NCBI RefSeq assembly: GCF_013359695.1
Contig: NZ_JABFMU010000043.1
Location: 1 to 56,236, forward strand
Length of the DNA stretch: 56,236 nt
Direction of reading: 5' to 3'
From: Pseudomonas sp. C2B4
Lineage (GTDB): Bacteria; Pseudomonadota; Gammaproteobacteria; Pseudomonadales; Pseudomonadaceae
Both the position numbers and the translations under genes were made by a program. Position 1 is the first letter of the stretch. Every line of letters starts with the position of its first letter. Below the pieces are notes generated by a model, which had not been told where the DNA came from, did not search any database, and worked only from the letters and a program-made list of their open reading frames with translations. Below are positions 7,754 to 16,186 of this stretch, piece after piece.

Positions 7754-8953
7754 ATGTTACGCAACGCACTGGACGGCCTGACCGTCCTGGACTTCACCCA
7801 GATCGCCGCCGGCCCCACGGCCACCATGCTGATGGCCGACATGGGCGCCAAAGTGATCAAGGTCGAACCCCACGAAGGCGAGCTGGGCCGCACCCTGGGA
7901 CCTGCCTGGGTCGGCGAGGACAGCGCGCTGTACCACGGATTCAATCGCGGCAAACTGGGCCTGAGCCTGGACCTCAAACACCCGGACAGCGCGGCGGTAA
8001 TCAAGCGCCTGGTGTTGCAGGCCGATGTGCTGATCGAAAGCATGCGCCCCGGAGTCATGGCCCGGCTCGGCCTGGGCTACGAGGCGTTGGCCGAGCTGAA
8101 ACCGGACCTGATCTACTGCTCGATTTCCGCCTACGGCCAGCAAGGTCCCTACGCGGATCGGGCCGGGGTCGACGGCATCCTGCAGGCCGACTCCGGGCTG
8201 ATGAGTCTGATCGGCACGCCGGGCTCGGCTCCCTCCAAGGTGCAGGCGCCAGTGGTGGATGTGGTCACCGGCTACATGGCCTGCATGGCGGTGCTGGCCA
8301 AGTTGCAGGCCCGCAACCGGGATGGCCTCGGCGGCCACCTCGACGTCAGCCTGATGAACTCGGCGTTGGCGCTGCAACAGGCGTCGCTGGCCAGCTTCCT
8401 CTGCGACGGCAAACTGCCGACCCGCATCGGCAGCGCCGCGCCCTACTCCGCGCCCAACGAAGCCTTCGAAGCCGCGGACGGCTGGCTGATGGTCGCCGCG
8501 TACAACGGCAATCGATGGCCAACGTTGTGCGGGGTGCTCGGGCATCCGGAGTGGATCGACGACCCGCGCTTCGCCAGCTCCGCACAGCGCGTGGTGCACC
8601 GTCAGGCGATGGTCGAAGCGCTGACCGACGTCTTCCGCACCCGCCCTGTTGCCCATTGGCTGCACGTACTGCGCGAGGCCGACATCCTCTGCTCCAGGGT
8701 CAGCGACTACAACGACGTGCTGGCCCACCCGCAGATCACCAGCAACGGCATGCTGGTGGACCTGCATCACCCGCAGCATGGGGTGGTGCGGGTGCCGGGG
8801 TTTCCGATCAACAGCCTGGAGGCGGCGCAGGTGCCCTATCGACCGGCGCCGGGGAAAGGCGAACATTCCCGGGAAGTACTGCGCGAATTCGCCTTTTGCG
8901 AAGAAGAAATCGAAGGACTGCTAGCCTCCAATGCCATGCGCAGCACAACCTGA
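7754..8953 (+). CDS. CaiB/BaiF (family III) CoA transferase
   Basis: A 399-residue family III CoA transferase that moves CoA between carboxylic acids without ATP. The N-terminal DFTQIAAGP and KVIKVE motifs are typical, and the catalytic aspartate is D140 in PYADRAGVDGIL. It probably activates the substrate acid of this operon, with the hydratase, SDR and thiolase acting after it. GAGGAG at 7742 marks the start, 19 bases after the hydratase stop. It is the last gene of the operon. Confidence 0.92.
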   Translation: MLRNALDGLTVLDFTQIAAGPTATMLMADMGAKVIKVEPHEGELGRTLGPAWVGEDSALYHGFNRGKLGLSLDLKHPDSAAVIKRLVLQADVLIESMRPGVMARLGLGYEALAELKPDLIYCSISAYGQQGPYADRAGVDGILQADSGLMSLIGTPGSAPSKVQAPVVDVVTGYMACMAVLAKLQARNRDGLGGHLDVSLMNSALALQQASLASFLCDGKLPTRIGSAAPYSAPNEAFEAADGWLMVAAYNGNRWPTLCGVLGHPEWIDDPRFASSAQRVVHRQAMVEALTDVFRTRPVAHWLHVLREADILCSRVSDYNDVLAHPQITSNGMLVDLHHPQHGVVRVPGFPINSLEAAQVPYRPAPGKGEHSREVLREFAFCEEEIEGLLASNAMRSTT

Positions 8954-8959
8954 TCCATC

Positions 8960-8981
8960 AAAAAACCTGCTCCGAAGGAGC
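8960..8981 (-). terminator. Intrinsic terminator reading leftward
   Basis: On the minus strand GCTCC-TTC-GGAGC is followed within three bases by six T. It lies about 250 bases past the stop of the large defence-type gene and could end that transcript. Confidence 0.5.
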
Positions 8982-9055
8982 CTGCTCCCGCTAAAAGAGC
9001 GCAACGCCCTTAAATCCTGCCACCCCGGTCCGTCATGCATACCGTGATTGTAGGA

Positions 9056-9190
9056 TTTGCGACTGCTGCGCAGCCGAACGGAAGCAAGCTCCCTAGCCAC
9101 AAAAGCAGTCGCGGCAGGAATCTGGTGTCCGGCCCTTTCACCATCCCTGTGCGAGTAGACTTATCCCCGCTGCGCAGTGGCCCCAAAACT
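9056..9190. repeat. Degenerate type-2 dispersed repeat, left of the island
   Basis: A worn copy of the dispersed repeat built on GCGACTGCTTCGCAGCCGAACGGGG and GCGAAGCGGCCCCAAAACC, which occurs intact at 17.6, 28.3, 35.4 and 44.7 kb. The first 72 bases align to 13304-13376 with 59 identical columns of 73 and one gap. Confidence 0.75.
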
Positions 9191-9233
9191 TGCCATCGCG
9201 TGCGTTATCAATTTCGTCCGTCAGAGATCTAAA

Positions 9234-12200
9234 CTATTCAATCCAACCATCTAATTTATCATTACGAAAATCAATCGAACGCTCAAACGCATTCGTAATT
9301 AACTCTTTACGGAGACGTTCTATATTTTCCAAGTCACTATCTGAACAACCCATCGCTTTAAAATTATCAATAATATATTGACATGTAGCATAAAAAACAG
9401 GTGGCACACGAATAAGCGAATCATTAATAACAGACAGCACTACTTTCGACATATCCCGACCTAAATCCTCCCGTTTTTTGGGCGTCATCCTTTCAAGATT
9501 AGTCTCCATCGCTTTCTTGAAATTATAAACCACTTCTATCAACTTCAAATCATTAGGGAATAAATTTAGCAGCCTGTGAGCGTATTCTTCCCCAACCCAT
9601 TCACGTGCTTCCCATAAGTCGTCGAGAACTCGAGCGGCGTGATCTGCCATAACATTAAACCATTGGTCAACCAAATGAGCGGGAGAACGGTTCAAGAGAA
9701 TCCCCCAAGCACCCGGCATAAAGCCACCATTCGTAGTGATTTTATGCTCAAGTAGACGATCAAAAATCTCTTGCGGGTGATTATCAACCAGCTTATCCAC
9801 AAATCTGGAGATCTTCGAATCATTTGATTCAAAAGTTATGTGTTCCCAAGATTCATTAAACAATATGTGATCTGGCATGAGAGCTATTTCCTCAATCAAT
9901 GGCTCCCAAACTTCTTTCCCTGCATGATGTGCACCAACCGTCCACAGCACACCCGGTTGCCCCATATAAACCCTTAGCGCGCATTCAAGTTCATGCTGAT
10001 CAAATTCTTCCATCGTGCTGACCATAGGCATACTCTTCTTAGGAAATACCTCATCTACAACTTGCTTAGGAACGATTGGGCGAGTCACCGCTGCCGCCTT
10101 TAACCATGATGTATCCGTACGCTGCATACGAAGGTGTGAGAGCAGTAAATCCCGCTCATCACCCGAAAGCAGTTCCCATCCATCTACAAGCTCAACGACA
10201 ACCCTGATTTGAGAACCCGTACCATGCAGCCCCAATAATCGTACAAGCCTAGAATACCGGAAAGACGAGTCGCTCGATGGACCTCGGATCAGGAGATCTG
10301 TAATGGCCATAACAAAATCGCTAGGCATAACCCTTCTGGTTACTTTTTCCAGTAAATCAATCCAGCCATCTACAATATTCATAAAGTCGGTAGAACTGAA
10401 ATATCTCAGTCCAGATCTAACTGCCTCAAACAGCCGGGCGTCACTCAAACTAGCATCTTCAGGAATTACTCTTAAAATTTCAGGGAGCAATGCCCCTAAC
10501 AACTTCCATGGTCGCGCCTCTCCATCCTCATCCATGCGCAATAGAGGGGCGATCATTGTTGAAGCTGACGCAGGAAGGGTGGCGAATTTCCTAAGGCCTT
10601 CTATCATATCGGCCTGCCTCTCTTCACCCAGTTCAGACCAAGACCGCATCACCCCTTGCACCGCTGCTTGTGCTACAGATGGATGCTGATCAGAGAAGAT
10701 TCGATTCAATATATCATGATCACCCTCCCGTACATTAGCTAGCCACACACTTACAGCTTTTGCTCTGAGCAACCCTAAATCAAAACTGAGCAATCGCAAA
10801 AACACCGAAGGCAACTGTTGATCTATATTGTACTCAAGATAACTAATAGCCTTCCAAGCATCTTCTCCGCTTACTTGTACGGCAGCTTCTCCGCCAAGAG
10901 TTGAGATTGCCTTTTCAACCTCCTGCCATTCATAAAACTCAAATAATTTCCCCTCTAAAGAGAGATGCTCTCCAACTGGAAGCGTTGCCTCACCATTTTC
11001 CCATACCACATGAGACAACCTAAGAAATGACACTTCGCTAACCCAAGAGTTAAAACCGCCCCTCAAACCCTCATCAATATCCGCAAAATTATTCAATAAA
11101 AAATAAAAACAAATATCTTTTGTGGATAAATATTTTGAGTTAAGCCCCTTAATAGCCAAGCTAACAACATCCGCGTGCCTATTGGAGTCCCGCAAGGCAC
11201 TATATACCCATGTCAGCGCGATAGCCGAAGCTTTAGAGGTTTCAATGGAAAGCGAAAAAATACCTCTCTCAAGATTATTTAATAACTTTTTAGCTCCAAT
11301 TGAGGTAATTCCATTTGCAGTTCGCTCGGCAGCTAAGCGATAAAAGCTGTGCGAGAAATTAAAACGCTCAATTATCTGCTCGATTACCACTCTACGACGT
11401 TCTAAACCCTCAAATTTCTTTTCCTCGCCCTCATTCATCTCAACGTTTTCGTACTTTTCAACACTCAAAGTAGGTGGCGCCTCCCGCATACCTAGAGAAT
11501 AGGAAAGGCTTCCGAAGCTTGCATTGGCATATTTTTTTGTAGTCCCATCTCCACTCAGAACATATTTTAGGTCATCAATCTTGCATGGCATATCATGAGA
11601 CGTTGCAATTGCCAAAGCTTGGAGCATTGACTCATAACCTTCGTAAATGAAAGCCGAAGCCAGGGCATCCGCGTCTTCGTGAGCAAGCGCGATTGCTTCT
11701 TTTAAATCGTCAAAAACTCGCAATCTTTGGTGCGAACTGGTCAAGTGCATTAAGCAACCAGGCTCGATACTTATGGAGCCATTTCGCAAAGCCTCTCCGA
11801 CAACCTTGAATAACGCCTCAGGAACATCAAACTGACTTTTTAAACTTTCCCAGACACGACCCAGAAAATCCTTATCGTACAGCCCTAGGTCATGCCACCT
11901 CGCCCTTCCGATCGGCATTTTATTAAGTTTCGCTACATTGCCAAACTGTAGCAGGCGATCTTGCACTTGAGAGACAATAAGCTTTCTCGATGGTGATAAT
12001 CGCATTGAAAGCTCCCGCAACTTAGCAAGCGCACGCCCAGGATCACTACTAAGACAGTAATTACCCAAAGGATCATCTACAACTGCCAAACGCTCACCTT
12101 CCGCTGTATCAAGCAGGAAGCGCTCCACTTCATCTAAATCGCTACTTAACTTAACATGATACCCAATCAGTTCAAATTCTGCGGCAACCCACTTCCCTGC

Positions 12201-13055
12201 ACTTGACTTACCAACCCTGGGGGAACCAGAAAGCAAAAGTATATTATCATTGGATAGCTCGGCCACCCACTCCGACTCACTACCACGACAAACGTAATTC
12301 CGTGGCCGAACCTGATCAGGTACATTATCTTTTATATCTTCTTCTAGCAGCGAGTACACATCCCCCTGACTTTCCTTAGCCTGCTTAACTCTAGTCAAAA
12401 GTTTTGACAGGACCCCATCACACCTATCTAGAGGTACTCGCAACTTACGGAGCTTGTGCAGACAAAGCTCCCTAAGCCCCTCATCTTCAACTTTCTCAAC
12501 TATTAAAAGACGAACAAGCGCGCGCCGAATTTCATCTACATTTGCTTTTTTGGCAAATTCTCGCAGGTGTGCGGCTCGCTTTTTGCTAAGATCAGTATCA
12601 TTCTTCTCAATATCGTCCGCACAGATATTAATTTCGCCAATTAACTCTCTAGCGACTTCCCTTGATATTCTATTTTCATGCAACTCCCAACCATCACTTA
12701 TTCTTTTGCTTAACAATGAAACTTTATCGCCACATCTTCCTGACGCGACAAACAAAACCAACGTTTTTTGATTTTCAAGTAAACGTTCAAGCAGTGTGCC
12801 CTTGGACTCTCTCTCAGGAAAATGAACCAGCCAATTTGCAAGAGAAGTAAGCGAGATATCATCCTGACTTCCCTTAATTTGAACCTCGATAATCCTAGTT
12901 CCCTGTCCAGAGTCGATGGCAATTTTGGCATCCTCTCCTCCTTTAGGCTCTATATAGATCTCGACCCCTTGGTCCGCATGGTTTTGGAGATAAAGATATA
13001 CACAAACCAAATCCTGAAAATCATACTTTTTGGGGCCTACCGTCGCTATCGACAT
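9234..13055 (-). CDS. Cap4/DUF4297-like nuclease + nSTAND3-type NTPase + helical repeats, candidate anti-phage protein
   Basis: A 1273-residue protein with the layout of antiviral STAND proteins. Residues 1-70 resemble the Cap4/DUF4297 PD-(D/E)xK nuclease: YDFQ at 11-14, D42 in GGEDAKI, and E57-Q59-K61 in IIEVQIKG. Residues 255-450 form a P-loop NTPase with Walker A GSPRVGKS (277-284) and a Walker B ending VVDDPLG (325-331), the DDxLG form seen in nSTAND3. About 800 residues of helical, partly HEAT-like repeats follow (for example around 760-800) and would be the sensor. AGGATGA precedes the ATG. It is alone on an AT-rich stretch with codon use unlike its neighbours, so it was probably acquired. 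The role in phage defence is inference from architecture. Confidence 0.85.
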   Translation of the reverse strand: MSIATVGPKKYDFQDLVCVYLYLQNHADQGVEIYIEPKGGEDAKIAIDSGQGTRIIEVQIKGSQDDISLTSLANWLVHFPERESKGTLLERLLENQKTLVLFVASGRCGDKVSLLSKRISDGWELHENRISREVARELIGEINICADDIEKNDTDLSKKRAAHLREFAKKANVDEIRRALVRLLIVEKVEDEGLRELCLHKLRKLRVPLDRCDGVLSKLLTRVKQAKESQGDVYSLLEEDIKDNVPDQVRPRNYVCRGSESEWVAELSNDNILLLSGSPRVGKSSAGKWVAAEFELIGYHVKLSSDLDEVERFLLDTAEGERLAVVDDPLGNYCLSSDPGRALAKLRELSMRLSPSRKLIVSQVQDRLLQFGNVAKLNKMPIGRARWHDLGLYDKDFLGRVWESLKSQFDVPEALFKVVGEALRNGSISIEPGCLMHLTSSHQRLRVFDDLKEAIALAHEDADALASAFIYEGYESMLQALAIATSHDMPCKIDDLKYVLSGDGTTKKYANASFGSLSYSLGMREAPPTLSVEKYENVEMNEGEEKKFEGLERRRVVIEQIIERFNFSHSFYRLAAERTANGITSIGAKKLLNNLERGIFSLSIETSKASAIALTWVYSALRDSNRHADVVSLAIKGLNSKYLSTKDICFYFLLNNFADIDEGLRGGFNSWVSEVSFLRLSHVVWENGEATLPVGEHLSLEGKLFEFYEWQEVEKAISTLGGEAAVQVSGEDAWKAISYLEYNIDQQLPSVFLRLLSFDLGLLRAKAVSVWLANVREGDHDILNRIFSDQHPSVAQAAVQGVMRSWSELGEERQADMIEGLRKFATLPASASTMIAPLLRMDEDGEARPWKLLGALLPEILRVIPEDASLSDARLFEAVRSGLRYFSSTDFMNIVDGWIDLLEKVTRRVMPSDFVMAITDLLIRGPSSDSSFRYSRLVRLLGLHGTGSQIRVVVELVDGWELLSGDERDLLLSHLRMQRTDTSWLKAAAVTRPIVPKQVVDEVFPKKSMPMVSTMEEFDQHELECALRVYMGQPGVLWTVGAHHAGKEVWEPLIEEIALMPDHILFNESWEHITFESNDSKISRFVDKLVDNHPQEIFDRLLEHKITTNGGFMPGAWGILLNRSPAHLVDQWFNVMADHAARVLDDLWEAREWVGEEYAHRLLNLFPNDLKLIEVVYNFKKAMETNLERMTPKKREDLGRDMSKVVLSVINDSLIRVPPVFYATCQYIIDNFKAMGCSDSDLENIERLRKELITNAFERSIDFRNDKLDGWIE

Positions 13056-13443
13056 AATTCATCCTAAATCTGCGTTTTTTTGTTGCTTATACCCGAAAAC
13101 CCAGTAGACCAAACGAACTATTCTTGGGTGCTTTCAACTTTTCAGGCGAATTTTTCAAAGCTGCAAAGGGTTTGAACAAGCACCAGATTCTTCCATACAC
13201 AAACCTCGTGCTCCAGCTAACCAACAAGGGCACCTGTTCCGCGCTCGAAAAAAGCTGTACCGATTACCCCCATTGAGCCGTCAGGTATACCAAGTGCACG
13301 GGCTTTGCGACTGCTGTGCAGTCGATCGAGAGCAAGCCCCCTCGCCACAGAATGCAGGCATGCCAGGAATCCGGTGGTCATCCCCTCGCCACAGGGTTTG
13401 GTGCTTTACTTAGAAGACTCCAAACCCAGCGAGCCTGCCCCCC
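13056..13443. other. Right-hand junction of the AT-rich island, no intact gene
   Basis: The first 115 bases are AT-rich and hold the probable promoter of the large gene on the minus strand: TATAAG (13086-13091) with a weak -35 TTTGGT (13108-13113) at 16 bp. GC content returns to the genome norm by about 13250. An open frame without start codon runs 13058-13275 on the plus strand and ends in LEKSCTDYPH; I do not recognise it. The rest is the degenerate repeat and the leader of the LysR gene. Confidence 0.5.
13304..13400. repeat. Degenerate type-2 dispersed repeat, right of the island
   Basis: The direct-oriented counterpart of the copy at 9056. TTTGCGACTGCTG starts both and CAGGAATC is shared near their ends. 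It is followed by a second fragment CCCCTCGCCACAGG at 13382. Confidence 0.7.
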
Positions 13444-14373
13444 ATGAACCGCAACGACCTGCGCCGCGTGGACATGAACCTGTTGGTGATTTTCGAAACC
13501 CTGATGTTCGAGAAGAACCTGACCCGGGCCGGGGAGAAGTTGTTCCTCGGCCAACCGGCGGTGAGTGCGGCGCTGGCGCGGTTGCGGGATTTGTTCGATG
13601 ACCCGCTGCTGGTGCGCAACGGCCGGGTGTTGGAGCCGACCCAGCGGGCGCTGGCAATTCTCAAGGAGTTGCAGCCAGCGATGGACACCATTTCCGGCGC
13701 GGTCAGCCGGGCCAAGGATTTCGACCCGTCCACCAGCCGCGATGTGTTTCGCATTGGCCTGTCCGACGACGCCGAGTTCGGCCTGTTTCCGCCCCTGCTC
13801 AAGCAACTGCGCGAAGAAGCGCAGAACGTGGTGATCGTGGTGCGGCGGGTGAATTTTCTGCTGATGTCGCCGATGCTCGCCTCCGGGGAAATTTCCGTGG
13901 GGATCAGCTACACCACGGAACTGCCGGCCAATGCCAAGCGCAAAAAGCTGCGGGACTTGAGCGTGAAGATCCTGCGCGGCGATAACCGCCCGGGCACCCT
14001 GACGCTGGACGAGTATTGCGAGCGTCCTCATGCGCTGGTGTCGTTTTCCGGGGATTTGACCGGGGCGATCGATACCGATCTGGCACGCATCGGTCGCTCG
14101 CGCCGGGTGGTGTTGGCGGTGCCGCAATTTGCCGGTCTGCGCGACTTGCTCGCCGGCACCGATATGCTCGCCACGGTGCCGGATTACGCGGCCTGCGCGC
14201 TGGTCAGGGGCAGCAGTCAGTTGCGCGCCGACGACGCGCCCTTCGAGATCAACCTCTCCGAACTGTCCATGGTCTGGAACGGCGTCAACGATAACGATCC
14301 GGCAGAACGTTGGTTGCGCTCGCGAATAGCGGAGCACATGTCGGCTCCACTGCCGGGGCATTCAGCGAATTGA
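13444..14373 (+). CDS. LysR-family regulator, NodD/LinR-like branch
   Basis: A 309-residue LysR regulator. The N-terminal winged helix reads DMNLLVIFETLMFEKNLTRAGEKLFLGQPAVSAALARLRDLFDDPLL in pieces, the branch with the D-M/L-N-L-L start seen in NodD, NahR and LinR relatives. The effector domain follows. Its 3' end overlaps the convergent DinB gene by 89 bases. No obvious target is adjacent, since the large AT-rich gene separates it from the acyl-CoA operon; it may once have controlled that operon. Confidence 0.88.
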   Translation: MNRNDLRRVDMNLLVIFETLMFEKNLTRAGEKLFLGQPAVSAALARLRDLFDDPLLVRNGRVLEPTQRALAILKELQPAMDTISGAVSRAKDFDPSTSRDVFRIGLSDDAEFGLFPPLLKQLREEAQNVVIVVRRVNFLLMSPMLASGEISVGISYTTELPANAKRKKLRDLSVKILRGDNRPGTLTLDEYCERPHALVSFSGDLTGAIDTDLARIGRSRRVVLAVPQFAGLRDLLAGTDMLATVPDYAACALVRGSSQLRADDAPFEINLSELSMVWNGVNDNDPAERWLRSRIAEHMSAPLPGHSAN

Positions 14374-14878
14374 AATTCGGGTCGGTTTCGCGCAGGTAGA
14401 TCGGCAGGTCGGTCATGGGCGGCATGGCCGGGATTTCGAAGTACATCTGGATGATCCAGCCCCGGTGATAGCTGGCGTGGTTGACCACATGCATCAGCAT
14501 CGCGCCGGCGCTCATGGTGCCGCTTTCCCCGGAAATGAAGGTAAACCTGACGGGCCTGTCCAGCGAGACATCGGTTTGCCGGGACGCCCAGTTGCAGTAC
14601 CAATGATCGACCTCCTGTTGCGCCGAACGCAGGTCCGACAGGACGGGATAGACCAAATCATGGGACGTTGTGAAGCCGTGCCCCCGGCCTTCGAGATGGG
14701 CCTGCCAGAGACAGTCCACCACATAGATATGGTTCAGCGTGCCGACCATGTTCTTGAAGATCCCGGCGCGTTCCTTTTCGACTTCGCCCGGTGGTAGTTG
14801 CGCCAGGTTGTCGAAGAGACGCTGGTTGGCCCATTGTTTGTAGTCGGCGAGCAGGCGGGCTGTGCGTACGTTGATCAT
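14285..14878 (-). CDS. DinB-family protein
   Basis: A 197-residue member of the DinB/YfiT four-helix-bundle family, metal-dependent proteins with thiol transferase or hydrolase roles. It has the family opening RLLADYKQWANQRLFDNL, the first metal-binding histidine in GTLNHIYVVD, and the C-terminal pair in HVVNHASYHRG. GGAGA precedes the start. The last 30 residues overlap the convergent LysR gene, and the tail after LRETDPNF looks non-homologous, so the stop may have shifted downstream by mutation. Confidence 0.85.
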   Translation of the reverse strand: MINVRTARLLADYKQWANQRLFDNLAQLPPGEVEKERAGIFKNMVGTLNHIYVVDCLWQAHLEGRGHGFTTSHDLVYPVLSDLRSAQQEVDHWYCNWASRQTDVSLDRPVRFTFISGESGTMSAGAMLMHVVNHASYHRGWIIQMYFEIPAMPPMTDLPIYLRETDPNFNSLNAPAVEPTCAPLFASATNVLPDRYR

Positions 14879-14976
14879 CAGAAATCTCCGATGGCGAAGA
14901 GCGCATCTTCCAAGGATAGCGCTAACCGGGCCCGGCGGCGCGGGTGCTGATTATCGGTCGTCCATGCAACCTGTAC

Positions 14977-15080
14977 CTGTGGGAGCGAGCCTGCTCGCGA
15001 TGGTCGTCAACGATGACGTTGGGCACCTGACACCCCGCGCCGTTCTCAGGTTCATCGCGAGCAGGCTCGCTCCCACAGGG
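14977..15080. repeat. REP pair
   Basis: Inverted REP units of the GCGATGGTCGTCAACGATGACG spacer subtype, between the DinB gene and the flavoprotein. Confidence 0.95.
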
Positions 15081-15082
15081 GG

Positions 15083-16186
15083 TCATGCAAGCTGCTGAAT
15101 TGCGCGTTCGGCCAGCGCCAGACAACTGGTCAACCCGGGCGATTCGATGCCGAAAAGATTGACCAGCCCCGGCACCCCATGTTCGGCCGGGCCGCTGAGG
15201 CGAAAGTCCGCTGCCGCTTCGCCCGGGCCACTGATTTTCGGGCGGATGCCGCTGTAGGCCGGTTGCAGGCTGTTGTCCGGCAGGCCCGGCCAGTAACGAC
15301 GGATCGCCTCGTAGAAGCCCTCGGCCCGGGTTGGATCCACGCGGTAGTCGACCGTGTCGACCCATTCCACGTCCGGCCCGAAACGTGCCTGCCCACCCAG
15401 GTCCAAGGTCATGTGCACCCCCAGCCCGGCGCTTTCCGGTGCCGGGTACACCAGATGACGGAACGGCGCCCGACCACTGAAACTGAAATAGCTGCCCTTG
15501 CACAATCGTGCCTCGGGAATATGTTGCGCCGGCAGGCCAGCGATACGGCTTGCCACGTCGGGTGCGGACAGGCCCGCACAGTTGATCAACTCGCGACAGC
15601 TCAAGGTCATGGGCTCGGCGCCGCCCATCTGCAACTCGAAACCCTGATCAGTGCACCGCGCCGACAACAGCGGCGTATGGAACACCAGCGACGCACCCTG
15701 CGCTTCGGCATCGCCTTGCAGCGCGAGCATCAGCCCATGGGAATCGACGATGCCGGTGGACGGCGACCACAGCGCGGCGACGCAGGACAATGCAGGCTCA
15801 AGCGCCCGCGCCTGATCGGCATCCAGCCATTGCAGGTCATCGACACCGTTTTGCCGGCCCTGCTCCAGCAAGCGTTGCAGGGCCAGGTGCTGCGCTTCAT
15901 CGGTGGCGACGATCAGTTTGCCAAGGCGCTGATGACTGACGCCGCGCGCCTCGCAGTAGGCGTAGAGGCGCTGCTTGCCCTCCACGCACAACTGCGCCTT
16001 GAGGCTGCCGCCGGGGTAGTAGATGCCGGCGTGGATCACTTCCGAGTTGCGCGAACTGATACCCGTGCCAATGGCCTCAGAGGCCTCGACCACAATCACT
16101 TCGCGTCCGCTCATGGCCAGGGCCCTGGCCACCGCCAGCCCGACCACACCGGCGCCGACCACCACGCAATCGACATCAACGCTCAT
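15083..16186 (-). CDS. FAD-dependent oxidoreductase, L-2-hydroxyglutarate oxidase-like
   Basis: A 367-residue DAO-fold flavoprotein. The dinucleotide motif is VVVGAGVVGLAVARALA at the N-terminus, then the hallmark SSRNSEVIHAGIYYPGGSLKAQLC that L-2-hydroxyglutarate oxidases (LhgO) share, and a C-terminal FGIESPGLTSCLALAE. It should oxidise a 2-hydroxyacid at the membrane or in the cytosol and pass electrons to quinone or oxygen. The frame continues far upstream through the MFS gene, but the ATG at 16186 shares one base with the MFS stop, so the two are translationally coupled and the oxidase probably acts on the imported compound. The stop abuts a REP pair. Confidence 0.9.
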   Translation of the reverse strand: MSVDVDCVVVGAGVVGLAVARALAMSGREVIVVEASEAIGTGISSRNSEVIHAGIYYPGGSLKAQLCVEGKQRLYAYCEARGVSHQRLGKLIVATDEAQHLALQRLLEQGRQNGVDDLQWLDADQARALEPALSCVAALWSPSTGIVDSHGLMLALQGDAEAQGASLVFHTPLLSARCTDQGFELQMGGAEPMTLSCRELINCAGLSAPDVASRIAGLPAQHIPEARLCKGSYFSFSGRAPFRHLVYPAPESAGLGVHMTLDLGGQARFGPDVEWVDTVDYRVDPTRAEGFYEAIRRYWPGLPDNSLQPAYSGIRPKISGPGEAAADFRLSGPAEHGVPGLVNLFGIESPGLTSCLALAERAIQQLA

